DNA from: Acephala macrosclerotiorum
Lineage: Eukaryota > Ascomycota > Leotiomycetes > Helotiales > Mollisiaceae
DNA length: 64,000 bases
Direction of reading: 5' to 3'
NCBI GenBank assembly: GCA_014904845.1
Contig: MU119308.1
Location: 1-64,000, forward strand
Below, one piece after another: positions 43,901-55,742 of this stretch (position 1 is its first letter; each line of letters begins with the position of its first letter). The translations under genes and the position numbers were made by a program. The notes beneath the pieces were generated by a model. It made no database searches and had not been told where the DNA came from. It saw only the letters and a program-made list of their open reading frames with translations.

Positions 43901-45964
43901 TTTTGCTTGTTTGAGTGTGTCTACGAGGGGAAATTTCAAGACTGGGGTCTGGGTTGGAGCGGAAGGCGTTGAGATGGCGCTGGCACATGATCCTCTCCGA
44001 GGAGATGTGAGGTCTTAAATATCAAAGGCTTCACGCCATTTTGCGGGGTGCTTGCGAAGACCGAACCGGTTTCCTGTGATGGCTGAACACCAATCGGTTG
44101 GATGATTCTCCTTCCCCGCATTTTTGAATATGATGATGCTATGAGGAGACAAGCTCATCGCTGAATTCCAACTTCAGGAATTGGGAGAGCTTCGTTCGGC
44201 ATCGCCATTCCGGCTGGATGATGTTCTAGATTTATATGTCAGGTGAGGACCCCTGATTTGAAGCGCCGAATCCGGAGGCTTCTCTGGCTGAAAGCTGGGG
44301 CCGGGCAACTGCGAAGCCACATCTCGGAATCGTGACCCGACAGGAGTGCAGCACTGCATGCGTCGTCTTCCAATTGTGGGTTGTTGATGATGGAAAAGAT
44401 CTAGATAATCCTCAAGATTGTCCATATCTGTGCCATCTTTCCGCAGATTCGAAAATCGAATGATTTTCAGATGTATAAAACTAATAGTTGTGGTCTGACT
44501 TCATGGAGGGGTCAATTTCGAAGGACCCCTCTAGATTGTTGAACCCGCCGCGGTCAAAGAAGAGTCAATATTTTCTTTGAGAAAATTTCCGCACGTCATG
44601 AAATGTCGGCCCATGGTGACACCGTAATTTATCCTTGCCGAGTCCTCTAGAGAGGAAATTCTGATGTTTCTTGACTCATCGTGAGATCCACTCCTCGTTC
44701 CATCTCACGCAATACTTGGTGCGGTTACAATGGGCATTTGCTGCAGCCCGGAATATCATTTCTGCGACGTCGCATGTGACAGAGAAAAGGAGGTCCCTTG
44801 CTTTGCAGACTCGCGGTGAAGACTTGGTGCTGGAGACGCGCTGAATGAAGTCCGGGACCAGTCAGCTTGAGATGAACAAAGGGGCTCATTCATGTTGCTG
44901 GCTGGCACGGCCAGCGCGAACAAAACAACGCCCAAAGAAACGTGCCCGCTACCGACGTGGAGCCTCCTTGGCCTGCCAGCCTTGTTTTCTCCACAAGCCT
45001 TCGGTAAAGCAGTGATCTGAGCCTTCTCTGTTGTCCCCCGGTTTGTGTGACCTGAACGTGCAGTCTCGCCTCAGAATGCGGCTTATTGGTGACAGCGTTG
45101 CGTTTGTGAGCTTTCAGCAACGCCGAGAAGAGGCAATCCAATGCAACTTATAATAAGCTGAGACTTGGCTAAGATTGATGATCTGTTGTTCCATTGAATC
45201 ACGTCGACCTGACTCGACCTGAATAAACACGATGGTGGTGGTGGTACTCGTCCTCCTTTTTCGGCTCTCGTCCCTGAAAGCCACCAGAGAGGCCCATGAC
45301 CGAGTTACAAATCGCAACAGGGATGACACGCACCACAATGCACCGACCAGATGCTCCATAGCCATACTACGTAGTCTACAAATTTCTTCCAAGGTCATCT
45401 GGGTTGATGACATGACTGAATTTCCAGCGCCGCAGCCTGGAGACCATACGCTGCAGACTATTGCGGAGCTGGCCAAAGAGAAGAATGTGCCGACTTGCGC
45501 TGCGCTGTGGAGATCAGCTTCGTTCCATGCGCCGGCCCCAGCTAACCACCAGTCCTCAAGGTGCTTTGGGAGCCCAAGCACGCATTCAATGGTACTCGTC
45601 GGCCTGTCCCTTAGACCGCTCCAAACATGGTGACAGCGTGACACATAGTTTCATGGTTTTGAGAAAAATTATATAGACTTCGATGCCCCGCATATGAGCG
45701 TGTCTCGGTTTGAGGCAAGAGAGAAAGCCCATTACGAGAGACAAAGAAAGGCCCGTCCCTATATACACCATACCGTCGCCGTCACTCAGTCCTTTGACGT
45801 TTTGAAAATTTCCCACAATCAAGAAAACTCATTCCAGCATCACTCGACGCCTTTTCATTCTAGAAAGTTAGAAGGTGGAAAATACCCGGATCGTCATAAT
45901 TTGTCAAAGAGGCGTTCTTGCAGATTTGGGTTCGCCCCACTAAAATCTACAAATATCGCCCACG

Positions 45965-47525
45965 ATGCCTCACGCAACGAGTCGCTTCTCTTTCTTCAGG
46001 AGCAACTCAAATTCTTTCGACCTTCCCGTGGACTTGAAAAAAGCCTCGAGATCGAATACCAAGCCAAGATATTCTGATCGAACTCCTTCTTCCTCAGGTT
46101 CCTCACTCGCATCAGACGACAGAAGCATGGAAACCTCGCTCAAGCGCCTTAGTTTGGGCGCTCTCCATTCTCCAAAGAGCTCTTCAAGCAAATTACCACA
46201 ACACCAGGCTGCTACCCTTGATATTGTGATGGAATCGCCTCCTCTGGTTCTATACGGCAATACGGCAAATAGCAGTGGCGCATTACTTTCTGGTCAATTA
46301 GTACTCAACATCCACGAAGACACCATGGCAATCGATTCTTTCAAGATGAGGTTAGCATTGGAAGTGACGAGAAAGAAGCCATTCCACAGTCACTGCCCAG
46401 AGTGCACTCAGCAATCCACCGATTTGACGGCATGGAATCTCCTTGAAGGACCAGCGACTTTACGACGAGGTAAGCTTGGAAGCGCGAATTTTGGGTGAAC
46501 AATGCTAACATTTCGCAGGCGAGCACTCCTTTCCCTTCAGCTGTGTAATTCCAGGCCACCTGCCTGCGAGCATGAAGGGGACTCTCTCAACAATCGAATA
46601 CGTTCTGCGAGCAACAATGAGTCCACGAACAGGTGAACCCCTCAAGCTGTCGCACAAACTCGACGTGAAGCGTGCAATCTGCCCCTCTGAATCACCCCGC
46701 CATTCCATCCGCATCTTCCCTCCCACCAACCTCACCGCGAACTGTGAACTCCCATCCGTCATCCACCCGATCGGCGAAACGAACATATCTATGCGAATTG
46801 ATGGTGTGGTCAAGAGGAACGTGGATACGAAGACACAGACACAATGGAAATTGAAGAGGGTTACTTGGAGGTTGGATGAAACACAGAAGATGATTGCGCC
46901 AGGGTGTTCCAAGCATGCTGCTAAGGCGACGGATGAGCAGAAGAAAGGAATCGCACATCAGGATGTACGGACAATTGGCACAGATGAGATGAAGTCGGGA
47001 TGGAAGTCGGATTACAATTCTCCAGACGGCTGCATCGACCTCGAGTTCCCAATCAGCATCCGACCAGAGACGAAGCCAATTTGCGACCTGAAGGCTGAGG
47101 ACGGAACGGAGGTCTCGCACGTTTTGGTCGTCGAAATGATCGTTGCAGAAGAGTTCGCACCCATCAAGAAGCCTACACAGACTACCCCAACGGGTGCCGC
47201 GAGGGTTCTGAGAATGCACTTCACTCTCACGGTCACTGAGCGGGCTGGTCTCGGCATCTCGTGGGACGAGGAGGCACCACCAACTTACGAGAACGTCCCT
47301 GCCAGTCCTCCAGCATACGGAAACTCCGAGGAGTACCAAGGCCCACCAATTACCGATTATGAGGATCTACTACCTCTCGACAACGTAGTAGAGGAGCCAC
47401 ACGCAGTGCAGGGCAATAGAGAGGGTCTTTCCATTCGACGAGGATCAAACACACTCCACGGCATTACGATCGAGGATCTCTCCACAGGACCTCCACCAAT
47501 CTCACGACAGAACGATGACGAGTAA
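45965..47525 (+). CDS. arrestin-related trafficking adaptor (LDB19/Art1-like) with PY motifs
   Basis: Two exons, 45965-46469 and 46519-47525, with a 49-nt intron (GTAAGC, GCTAAC, CGCAG), give 503 residues. Residues 1-85 are Ser-rich and basic. The arrestin-like body starts around LDIVMESPPLVLYGNTANSS and contains FPFSCVIPGHLPASM and LSTIEYVLRATM. PPTY (~422) and PPAY (~432) lie after the arrestin fold. These are PY motifs that recruit Rsp5/Nedd4-type ubiquitin ligases to plasma-membrane transporters for endocytosis. The tail beyond is acidic (EEYQGPPITDYEDLL). Fungal Art1/Ldb19 proteins have this order. Which transporter it serves is unknown. The 3' flank contains a T-rich run (ttattttttttttttttgg). 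Confidence 0.87.
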
Positions 47526-48904
47526 ACACATACCTGTTTTTCCTCTTGTGTCTAATTATTTTTTTTTTTTTTGGATTAAATTTCATGGGAGGCATGAGCG
47601 TGATTGACTGATTGATTCTTGGGAGGATATACCCCTGATTTCAGAATTGGATGTTGAAAGCGTCTGTAATGATTAGCATGGCGTTTTGGGAAGCAAAAGC
47701 ATCGCACTTCCCCAATTGAATTTCGGCAGCACCGTACTCTCCTCTTGATGGGTTTGACGAGCATGGCGCTGGTACTGGCATTTTGAATTTGGATTTGGCT
47801 GGGTTGGGTCACACAGTACAGCACCTTGGCATAGGTAGCATGGCATGGCATAGGGTGGGGGATATACCGTTGCATTACAAAGCAAGCAAGCTAGCATTTT
47901 TGAAGTTTGGGTAATTGAATGAATGAAGAAACTTGAATATGGCTCCTTGTGCTGTGCTATAGTTTGTGCAATGCAAGTAAGGAGCACTTTGTGACATTAA
48001 ATGAAATCCCGTTGCGAGTCGCTCCACTCAATGTTTGAAGACATTGTCAGCAATTGGAGACATTGTCAGCAATTGGAGACATTGTCAGCAATTGGAGGCA
48101 GACTCAATATCTGGGGAGACATCCGACATTGCTCCTGCTTGTTACGCATCGCTCAATGTCCAAGTCGAGAATAGGCATTACTTTTCTTTCCTCTAGAACA
48201 ATAAGGAAGGATAGCGCCTAACGAGTTAACATTAACATCAACTAAGCGCTCAACAGCTTTTGATGAGAATTTGTGATTGCTACTTTGAATACTTCGTTGT
48301 CTTCGCCAATCGAATTCAGATCGTGCGTGCTTTAAAAGGCAACTGAGTTTCTATGCCTGCACTAGGATAGAGCTCTCAAGAATCACTACAGTGCGGAATA
48401 AGTTTAGACTGCTTGTGCACCCACGAAGGTGGAACCTGCGACAGAAGTATTCACGTGATCAGATAGCACGTGCATCTCTTGCTTTGGTTCCCCCTGCTTT
48501 ATCTTGTGTGAGCGAACTAGGGCGTTGGCGGGAGGCATCTTAGGTAAATCCAATCTCTTGTGATGAGAAGGGCGGGATCCAACTCGTCAGCAAACTTGTA
48601 TGAGGTCTCAGTGAAGGTATTGTATTCACGAAACAGTCGGAATAGGGAGCGAATTTTTTTTCTTTTTATATGACTTCGTTGCATTTCTTTTCTACGTATG
48701 TCTTTGCTGATATAAGGCTTTTGTGACCAGAACTAACCGTTGAGTTCTCGGCTTTGTTCGCCATAAACCCAAGCCAACAATGCTTTCCCGACTATGCTTC
48801 GCCATTTATGCTTCACCGTCTATCCGTCGTTTATGATCCGCCAACTATGGACCGCCATCTATATTTCATATCCCTCGATTCCCACCGCCCCAAACACACA
48901 TTCT
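47526..48904. other. intergenic region
   Basis: 3' flanks of the arrestin gene and of the 2EXR gene on the other strand. It contains the 19-bp triplicated repeat at 48039-48095. Overlapping short open stretches at 47576-47987 and 48754-48982 are not called. Confidence 0.4.
48039..48095. repeat. 19-bp direct repeat, three perfect tandem copies
   Basis: agacattgtcagcaattgg is repeated three times without mismatch, followed by agg. No spacers, so it is not a CRISPR array. It lies between convergent genes and has no recognised function. Confidence 0.9.
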
Positions 48905-49903
48905 TCACAAGACAATCTCGTCGTACGTCGCCCCAGAATATGGTGCCCGCACCTCCACGAAGCACACCTTGAGTTCCAATAGCATACCCTGTCCCCTCGC
49001 AGCCTCCAATCCAGCCTTGATATCTTGAGCTCGTCGGGACATTTCTTTGCCATGGATAACGCGAAGTTTCGCAAGATTTTCAACGGTATCCTTCCCAGTC
49101 GGCTCTCTCCCATGGACCCCTTCGATAATAACGAGTAGTTTCTTCAACTTCGGACACAAGATGCTCAATCTCTCCCAACCATTGTCCTCTGGACCGTAAA
49201 GCACCCGCTTCCAGATTCCCTGACCTTTATTGAAATCCTCGACAACTATCGAATCCAGAGCCAAGTATCTGATCTCCTCCAACCACCCTCCACCAGTCTG
49301 AGGATTTTGTCTGAGATGAGGAACCCAGCCATCTAATGTCCGAATTGGTCGATCGTCACGCTTTGGTGGATCATCCCAGGTTTTCATACCAACGACTCGA
49401 TCATCAAAGAAGACGATGTTATGCTCCCAATTGATGAATATCACACTCTTGCTCAAAGGCGATCTCGACCAGTATTCGACCCTATTTTCTTCTAGGAACA
49501 GTTTTCGGGACATGTGGCAAGCGTGGAGTAAAGGAGGGACAAACGAGAAACGCTCGCGCCATACCACAATTCGGTTGCGGGTAGCTTTCACGGCGCAACG
49601 CCAGATTTGTTCTCGGAGTTCGACCGGCAATTCGGGGAAGAGTTCGAGGGTGGTTGGTGTAACTGGGTTGTAGACGGTGGGAGAGGAGTTTAAGGAGAGT
49701 GTTGTTGTCGATGATGAGCCGGGAGTATACAGGGGTTGGCGGACAGTCGGAGGTGGTGTTGCTGACTTTGTTGGCGCATCTGGCTTTGGCTTTGTCTGTG
49801 GGGACGGAGGAAGAGTTGTTTGGCATCCTTCTGACTGCAGGTCGACGATGGAGTCGATAGCCCTTACCCTCTTCTTCTTGCCGTAAGTCTTGGACTTCAT
49901 CAT
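48905..49903 (-). CDS. 2EXR domain protein
   Basis: 332 residues from the ATG at 49903 (MMKSKTYGKKKRVRAID), chosen over the in-frame ATG at 49969 because the sequence before it is low complexity. After a Pro/Thr-rich linker of ~85 residues the domain starts LELFPELPVELREQIWRCAV. It goes on with VPPLLHACHMSRKLFLEE, then INWEHNIVFFDD, and ends with ILCPKLKKLLVIIEG. All 2EXR landmarks are in order and in frame, so this copy looks functional. A KKKRVR-type nuclear localisation signal lies at residues 8-13. No catalytic residues are known for the family. Confidence 0.83.
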   Translation of the reverse strand: MMKSKTYGKKKRVRAIDSIVDLQSEGCQTTLPPSPQTKPKPDAPTKSATPPPTVRQPLYTPGSSSTTTLSLNSSPTVYNPVTPTTLELFPELPVELREQIWRCAVKATRNRIVVWRERFSFVPPLLHACHMSRKLFLEENRVEYWSRSPLSKSVIFINWEHNIVFFDDRVVGMKTWDDPPKRDDRPIRTLDGWVPHLRQNPQTGGGWLEEIRYLALDSIVVEDFNKGQGIWKRVLYGPEDNGWERLSILCPKLKKLLVIIEGVHGREPTGKDTVENLAKLRVIHGKEMSRRAQDIKAGLEAARGQGMLLELKVCFVEVRAPYSGATYDEIVL

Positions 49904-50519
49904 TGCGTGAGTGTCGAGTATCGAGTGTCGGTGTCGTTGCCTTGTGTGGGAGAACTTCTGGATGATCAAAACTTGGGCAGAACCTCACTGAGTGATACGA
50001 AGGAGCAACAAATAACACGAGTTGCGAAAGAGCAGTTCAGGAAAGACAGCAGAAAAACCCATAGTATCTCTATCTAGGTAAAGCGCAACGAAGAGCGCTA
50101 AGAGCTCGACATTCTTTAGTGGGAGGAACGACCCGAGCCGACACCTCCTTCTCGTTCGTCATACTTTTGTTTACCTACCAAAAATCCATCTGATCTTTCC
50201 TTTCGCGTGTCCCCACACGATATAAAAACAATAACGAAGCACATCTCGTTCGTGGACGTGTTCCTTGGATACTTCTATCACCTTTCGATCTCCAACTTCA
50301 AGACAAGACACTCGTTCATCTACTGTGTCACGGAACACCTCCTTTCTGTCCTTTCACGGAGCGCATTCATTCTACTCTGCTCTGCACTGGAGCGTTAGTC
50401 CGCACTATTCGACACGCGCAAAGACCCAGCTTCCGTAGAACATTCATTGACGCCCATTGACGTGCGAAAACCTTCTGTCCTCTGTGACTTCACCGCTAAT
50501 AGATAGACAGTCTTTCATA
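49904..50519. other. divergent promoter of two 2EXR genes
   Basis: The two flanking 2EXR genes are transcribed away from each other. The leader before 50520 is pyrimidine-rich. No specific site is recognised. Confidence 0.45.
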
Positions 50520-51679
50520 ATGCCTCTAAAGAGAGCCGCGCGCGCCGCTACCTCCAAAGCTCCTTCGATGGATCGGTCTGAGAACGTCCCAGGAAGCACC
50601 GGTGTTTCGACCAACAATATGCCTTCCAATGGAACTCCGGCAAAGAAGTCTACTCGAGCAACTCCGTCGGCTACCGTCAAGTCTATCCAAGCCCCTCGAG
50701 CCAAGAGAGCCAAGAGAGCTTCTACTCTTCCCGATCCATCCGCTGGTAGCGCCTTGAGTATGGTTTCATCGCCCCCACGATCCGGTCCTCTCGCTATTCG
50801 CTTGGCCGCAAATACACCTGCTAGGAATACTCGATCCAAGGCCGCCGCCCTAGGCTCCCCCATTCTTGCAGGTGATGAGACTTGGAAGAAGCTGTCTTCG
50901 AGCGAGGCCCCGCCTAAAATGTTCCCACAATTCGCCAAGCTTGCCATCGAGATTCGTCTCATGATCTGGCGTGAGGCTTGTGTTCCTCGAATCGTTGGTA
51001 TGAAGCCTGCAAAGATCCCTGGTATTGCCCATGCCTGCAAGGATTCCCGAGATGTTGCCAAGTATTACATGAAGATCCGCGACTTCAAGACTGGGGTATT
51101 CATGGATCCCAAGATGGATGTCATCCTCTTCGACAGATCCTCTTTCTCACCTGAGATTGGTTACCATGTTAGCGCATACCATACTCTTCGTTGCCGAAAC
51201 GTTTCCTCCAATCTATTCGAGAAGGTCGAAAGAGTTGCTTTGAGTATTGACGAGGTCTTGGCTATCTGGAGAATCGAATGCTTCCACTGCTTTCTGACTA
51301 ACAAGATGGTCTACTACTTCCCTAATATCAAGGAGTATGTAAATCGTTTTTGCCCCCTCTGTTGTTTCATATGCCAAACTCGTTGCTTTTCACACTTTGG
51401 GACATTCTGACAATGTACAGGCTGATGATCATTCTCCGTCCTGGTCCATTAGGTTCTGATTATGAGGATCTCAACGAGGTTATCACAAGTAACTCCCCAT
51501 TCCTCCAGACGATCATCGATGATATCAACTCCACCTTCAGCCATGCTCAGAACCCGAAGAAGGCCCTCGCCGCCAACAACTTCAACGGTATTCCAAACAT
51601 CCACAAGCAGGAACCAGAGCCGAACATTTGGAAGGATGTCAAGTTGAAGTTCGTGAGATTGGAGAAGTGGGAGAGATAA
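50520..51679 (+). CDS. 2EXR domain protein with long basic N-terminus
   Basis: Two exons, 50520-51334 and 51421-51679, with an 86-nt intron (GTATGT, CTGAC, TACAG), encode 357 residues from the ATG at 50520. In-frame sequence before it has no ATG. The first ~130 residues are Ala/Lys/Ser-rich with PRAKRAKRAS, resembling a nuclear or DNA-binding tail. The 2EXR domain begins near MFPQFAKLAIEIRLMIWREA. It continues with KIPGIAHACKDSRDVAKYYM, then PKMDVILFDR. The distal part, after the splice, gives the NIKELMIILRPGPLG strand. The usual LPxE is degraded to LAIE. It looks intact. Confidence 0.8.
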
Positions 51680-53339
51680 GGGAGTCGAGCCACTACAGGA
51701 AATGATGACGAGTTTTGGGCATACTGCGATTGATTATGAATAATGACGATGACGGAAGAACACAACAGGGGAGAAAAGTTATGATATTGGGATGGCGCAT
51801 ACCTACGGGCATTTGCATTGTTGTCGAGATATTGATTCTGCTTCGGGCATGATCATCTGTAGGACTTTGTGTTTGAGTATCCATTTCGTGAGATGGGTCG
51901 ATTGAGATGGAGGATAGCATAGCCCTCGTTTTTGCGTGGAATTCAACACCTCCCCTCAATCTTCTTTGTCTTGGTGGTTCCGCTTTGCAGTGATCTCGAG
52001 TTTCCACTTGATGTCTTTGAGCATGCGCTGGGCCAATGCTCTCAACCTCCCACCCTTGCCCGATCTTCGGTCCACTTTCTGGACTTTATTGATTGTCTAG
52101 TCAAGGCTAGGAGATTGACAATGATGAGCTCTGCTTTGAAAGTGAGAGCAAATGGTTTAGGTGTGTGGCTATGCATCGTTGGGTTCCCAGTTCCAGGCAT
52201 CTTGAGACTCCAGAGCAAACGTTCGGATCGAGGAATTGACTTCTGAGACTTTCCTTGATACCCTTTTCTTTTCTTCTTTTCTTTCCTATTCTCCTACTCA
52301 GCCACTTCAACGTCTATCGGTCTCATCAAAGCATCAAAGACAGTTCTCGAGCTCAGCTTGGCAGTGTGTTCTTCATCTTTGATCCTCCATTTTCTTTTCC
52401 GCAAATTGTTCCAGGGTTTCTAGGCTCTAGTTCCTTTGCCGACTTCGCCTTTCATCTCGTTTCTATCTGTCGAATTATGACAAGTTGACGATCATTATGC
52501 AAGTCAACAACTACAGCCTGTCAGGGCAACCGAATACTTCTTGGCTTGAGTTGAGGCATTACCTTTGAGATCGATTTAGTCATTGACTCAGAGATGATTA
52601 AGGTTGAAGATCACTTTATGCCAATGAATTGAAAGAAATTGTGGGTGAGAGGTTGGCAAGATGTAGGCCGTACTATAAGGGAGAAGCTTGGATGCGGCCT
52701 CGAGAATTGAAAATATTGTTCACTTTACACATTGTAAAGATAATCCATTTGAGGACTTTTTAGATAGAAACGTGCCGTGAATATTTGAAGCAATAGCTTC
52801 AAATTGATAGAAGGAGTGCTATTACCTAGTGTCTTAGTTTTATGTAGTTTGCATTGTCGTGGAGCGAGTAGCTTTAGCCTTGCTCGTACTCTCACTTATG
52901 AACCAATCGTAAAGATAATTCATTTGAAGATTTTTCAGGCAGGAAAGTGGTATAGATATCAAAAACAAGGGCTTGAACCTGATGGAATGATTACCGACAC
53001 ATGACGTCTTAGCATTGTGCTGTTTGCATTGTTGTGGAGTGAATATCTTTAGCCTTGCCTTCGCTCTCGAAGCTTCTAAATCCTCTCGCTATTCAAGGAA
53101 TTTTTATGGAAAACTTGATAGAGGGGCTATCGCATGACCTCTTAGCATTGTTGCGTTGCGCTCGGTTGTGGAGTGAATAGCTTCAGCCTTTCGCTCCTCG
53201 AGCTCGCTTAGCGCCTATATCTTCCCACCTCTTGTCCACAAATGCTTTCAATCTTCTACACCTTTTTTTACTGTTCGCGCAAACTTTTTCAACCTCTCCA
53301 ATACTCATCCATTCAGCCATTGGTCGCAGTCAGTACATC
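51680..53339. other. intergenic region with degenerate repeats
   Basis: 1.66 kb. The left part (51680-52250) has no gene. A T/C-rich tract (ttcttttcttcttttctttcc) lies near 52265-52290. The right part carries the degenerate tandem units at ~52736-53205. Nothing coding is recognised. Confidence 0.45.
52736..53205. repeat. degenerate tandem repeat upstream of the gene at 53340
   Basis: Three related units are visible: tcttagttttatgtagtttg (~52832), tcttagcattgtgctgtttg (~53008) and tcttagcattgttgcgttgc (~53142). Each is followed by a gtggag-tgaa-tagcttcagcct-like segment and a tcgctct-like end. A second module, aaagataatccatttgagga (~52736) and aaagataattcatttgaaga (~52911), precedes the first two units. 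Period is ~175 bp, then ~135 bp. Divergence is high, so this is an old array. Confidence 0.6.
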
Positions 53340-54654
53340 ATGAGCTCTATCACAAAGTTCCTGCGCAATTGCGCCAGCAAAAAAATCCAAGTCGCCTGCG
53401 ATCCGGTCAATGGTGATGCCAACGAGGTCATGCCGACTCAACCCAACAACCCCGTCATGATCGGTTCATCACCAACCCCAGAGCGATTCGAGAAGTCATG
53501 CGCAAGCAACGATATTCGTTTCTCCAAGCCAGACAACGAGGCCAAGGGCTTCCAAGTCAGAAGCTTCAGGTAAGCTTCCCCATCAACTTCGCTCTTGCCG
53601 CGCTAACCAGTCCAGTGAACCACCACCTACGACTACCAACAGGCTTACCAAGGTAGTGGGTGACTGGGACAGTCCCAAGCCAGCTGTCGACATGAAGAAG
53701 GAGCCCGTCGATGATTGCGATGAGCCTCTTACGCTTAGAGATCTCAAAGTTGGCACGCTCAAGGATTCTATGTGGAGCGACAAGAATTACAAAGCTACTC
53801 TTGCTGCCCAAGCTGCCGAAAAACTCGCCAAGCTTCCCCCTTCTTATCCTCCCAAGCCAGCTGTCGACACGAAGAAGACTACCACTAGAGTTGCCAAGAA
53901 CGAACATCCTGCAGCCGCCGGTACAGCATCCCGAGCTCCAGTCCCATTCAACTACTACCGTGAGCAAGATGCCAAGCAATGTCGCGCAAAGTACGACGGT
54001 TCCGCCCAGATGGCTGCTTGGAGTCAGCTCTCAAAGACAATCCAGAAGGACGACGCTCGAGCAGCTGCCGAAGCCGACGCGTGGAAGGCGAAGATGCTTG
54101 CCGAGGACACCACTATTGAAGCTGCCGGCGTTCGAGATATCTGGAATGAAAGACACGAGGGAAGCACGAAGAAGACTGGTCGCAAGATTATTCAAGTTGT
54201 CGGTTCCAATGGCGAGCCCATCAACGCTACCATCTTAATGGAACAGTTTCTCTCCTTGTCGTCTGTCGTCGGTGGTGGAAAGCCTGAGTTGATCGCCGGC
54301 GACGTCAAGGGTGGAGTCAAGGGCCTCACCATGTGGATGAGCGAAGTCTCTGCATATCTCAACGGTAGAGAGTTCGCAGCAGCTGGCGTGGTTGTACCCA
54401 GCATTTGGCGTATCCTACCAATCCTATTCCCCAACGTGAAGGAGATGGTTGTTGTCTTGGACACATTCACGATGGGTATCCCAAAGAGAGAGAAGTTGGC
54501 GGATATTGCAGGTCATCGCATTGCAAAGTCGGAGCAGCAACGCATGGACGAGATCACCGCGAGCTTCAGAGAGGCGGGTTTCAAGAATGTTAAGCTTACT
54601 TTCAAAGTTCTGGTTGACGGAAACGGAGAGCGAGACGAGATGTACTTGATGTAG
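53340..54654 (+). CDS. hypothetical protein with a 2EXR-like C-terminus
   Basis: Two exons, 53340-53569 and 53643-54654, with a 73-nt intron (GTAAGC to CCAACAG), encode 413 residues. I do not recognise the first ~260 residues. They are Lys/Ala/Asp-rich and probably disordered or helical (YPPKPAVDTKK, WSQLSKTIQKDDARAAAEAD). The last ~150 contain PSIWRILPILFPNVKEMVVV and a FRDAGFK-like FREAGFKNVKLTFKVL end, echoing the final part of nearby 2EXR proteins (for example LSILCPKLKKLLVII). The LPxELRxxIW entry motif is missing. It may be a 2EXR derivative that lost its first half, or an unrelated gene with a similar helix-strand end. It sits just after a degenerate tandem repeat. The reading frame is long and splice signals are good, so the gene is probably real. 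Confidence 0.68.
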
Positions 54655-55742
54655 GGTAGCATAGCAGAGGTCTGAACTGGACGCGTTAGAGGAGATGATG
54701 ATACGATACGATACGTACCTGGGTACCTATTGGATGTAGCATACCGAAGTCCCACGCTGGGCATAATAGTACTGAAACACAATCTCGACTCAAATCAAGC
54801 TTTCTACCATCGTGAGACCCAAGTGAAAACTTCGCTTTCGTTGAATCGAGCTGAATCAGCATCTCCAAAATCTGTTCATGTGGCTCTCTTGTCGATAGAA
54901 CGAGCCATTCCAGGGCTGTTCTTGTTGTTCCAGAATGCCTGCGACAATTGAAGCTGCTATTCCGCACAAGTTTCATGATATCACTGTCTCAATAAAAGAC
55001 TAAATTCCTGGAGTCTTTGTGAACTTCCTGAGTCAGATTTTTCAAATACCAGGGCCAAGAGCATAACACATCAAGTCATTCTTCCAGCCTCCTTGTTATG
55101 CAAGAAGACCTGGTATATTCTAAATCGTCGATTTATACGAGTGCTACGGTGTCTCAACTTCAAGATCCCGCCGAATACAAGTGAGCCTTGCTCGGAATTG
55201 TCTCCAAGTAAAATTCGCCCGATGCTGAACGAGTATCAACTTGGTTGGAGGTCTTACGAATCCTAGGATATTCTATTGCTCTCGATACCAGATCCCTGGC
55301 TTTCCACGTCTCTCTCTCTCTCTCTCTCTCACTCGATGTCTCGCGGGCAGGAGGCCTTGAAGAGAACGTGTTGAGAAGACACGATTTCGAGTTTGAAGAC
55401 GAAAGCATATGAAAGCACGAGGAACTCTAACCTCATAACGCCTTCCATTCAGAGCTCGAATTCGAGTCCAATAGATGCTGAAGTAAATACAGCATGGAGA
55501 AGATAAATAGAGGGAACTCTCCCATTCTACAAAATATGAATCACAGCGAGCAAGGACTGAAAACTGAAACACCAGGAACCAGCAGAAAGCAATCTAACAG
55601 CAAAGGGTTCCCAAGGTATCTTCATTAAACCGAACGCTGGTATCCTTTACTACTCCACTGAAAAGCTTCCCAGATCAATTATGCCCGTCCATGTGTCTAC
55701 TTGTGGCAGAGTGTGGTATTCAAGTCTTTCCTTTGTCTGCAT
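54655..55742. other. intergenic region with microsatellites
   Basis: Contains a short gatac repeat (about 54697-54714) and a (TC)11 run at 55309-55330. Overlapping open stretches at 54686-54976 and 55160-55572 depend partly on the TC run and are not called. Confidence 0.45.
55309..55330. repeat. (TC)11 microsatellite
   Basis: Uninterrupted dinucleotide run on the plus strand (GA on the minus strand). It gives an Arg-Glu repeat if read on the minus strand, which explains the apparent open stretch there. Confidence 0.9.

Larger units (their letters stand above)
38637..45964. other. 7.3-kb gene-poor accessory stretch
   Basis: No conserved family could be recognised. Composition is normal, not RIP-like. 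Open stretches on opposite strands overlap throughout: 39040-39366 minus (with MTDNDLYEMSKNLEELSSKM), 42729-43199 plus, 45114-45644 minus and 45232-45633 plus. A 44-codon open stretch lies near 42980. A perfect 9-bp hairpin occurs at 43386-43407 (cctcccatc-gttt-gatgggagg). A 15-bp TA-rich box is repeated at 39497 and 40955. Fungal lineage-specific genes would be invisible to me here. I call only one weak candidate (39646-39861). Confidence 0.5.

Noticed and set aside
45114..45644. 176-codon minus-strand gene
   Set aside because: A 133-codon plus-strand frame overlaps it, neither has a motif, and the region has many such mirror-image open stretches.
48039..48095. CRISPR array
   Set aside because: Three 19-bp units abut without spacers, and the host is a eukaryote.
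55160..55572. Minus-strand gene with an Arg-Glu repeat
   Set aside because: The repeat is only the translation of the (TC)11 microsatellite.
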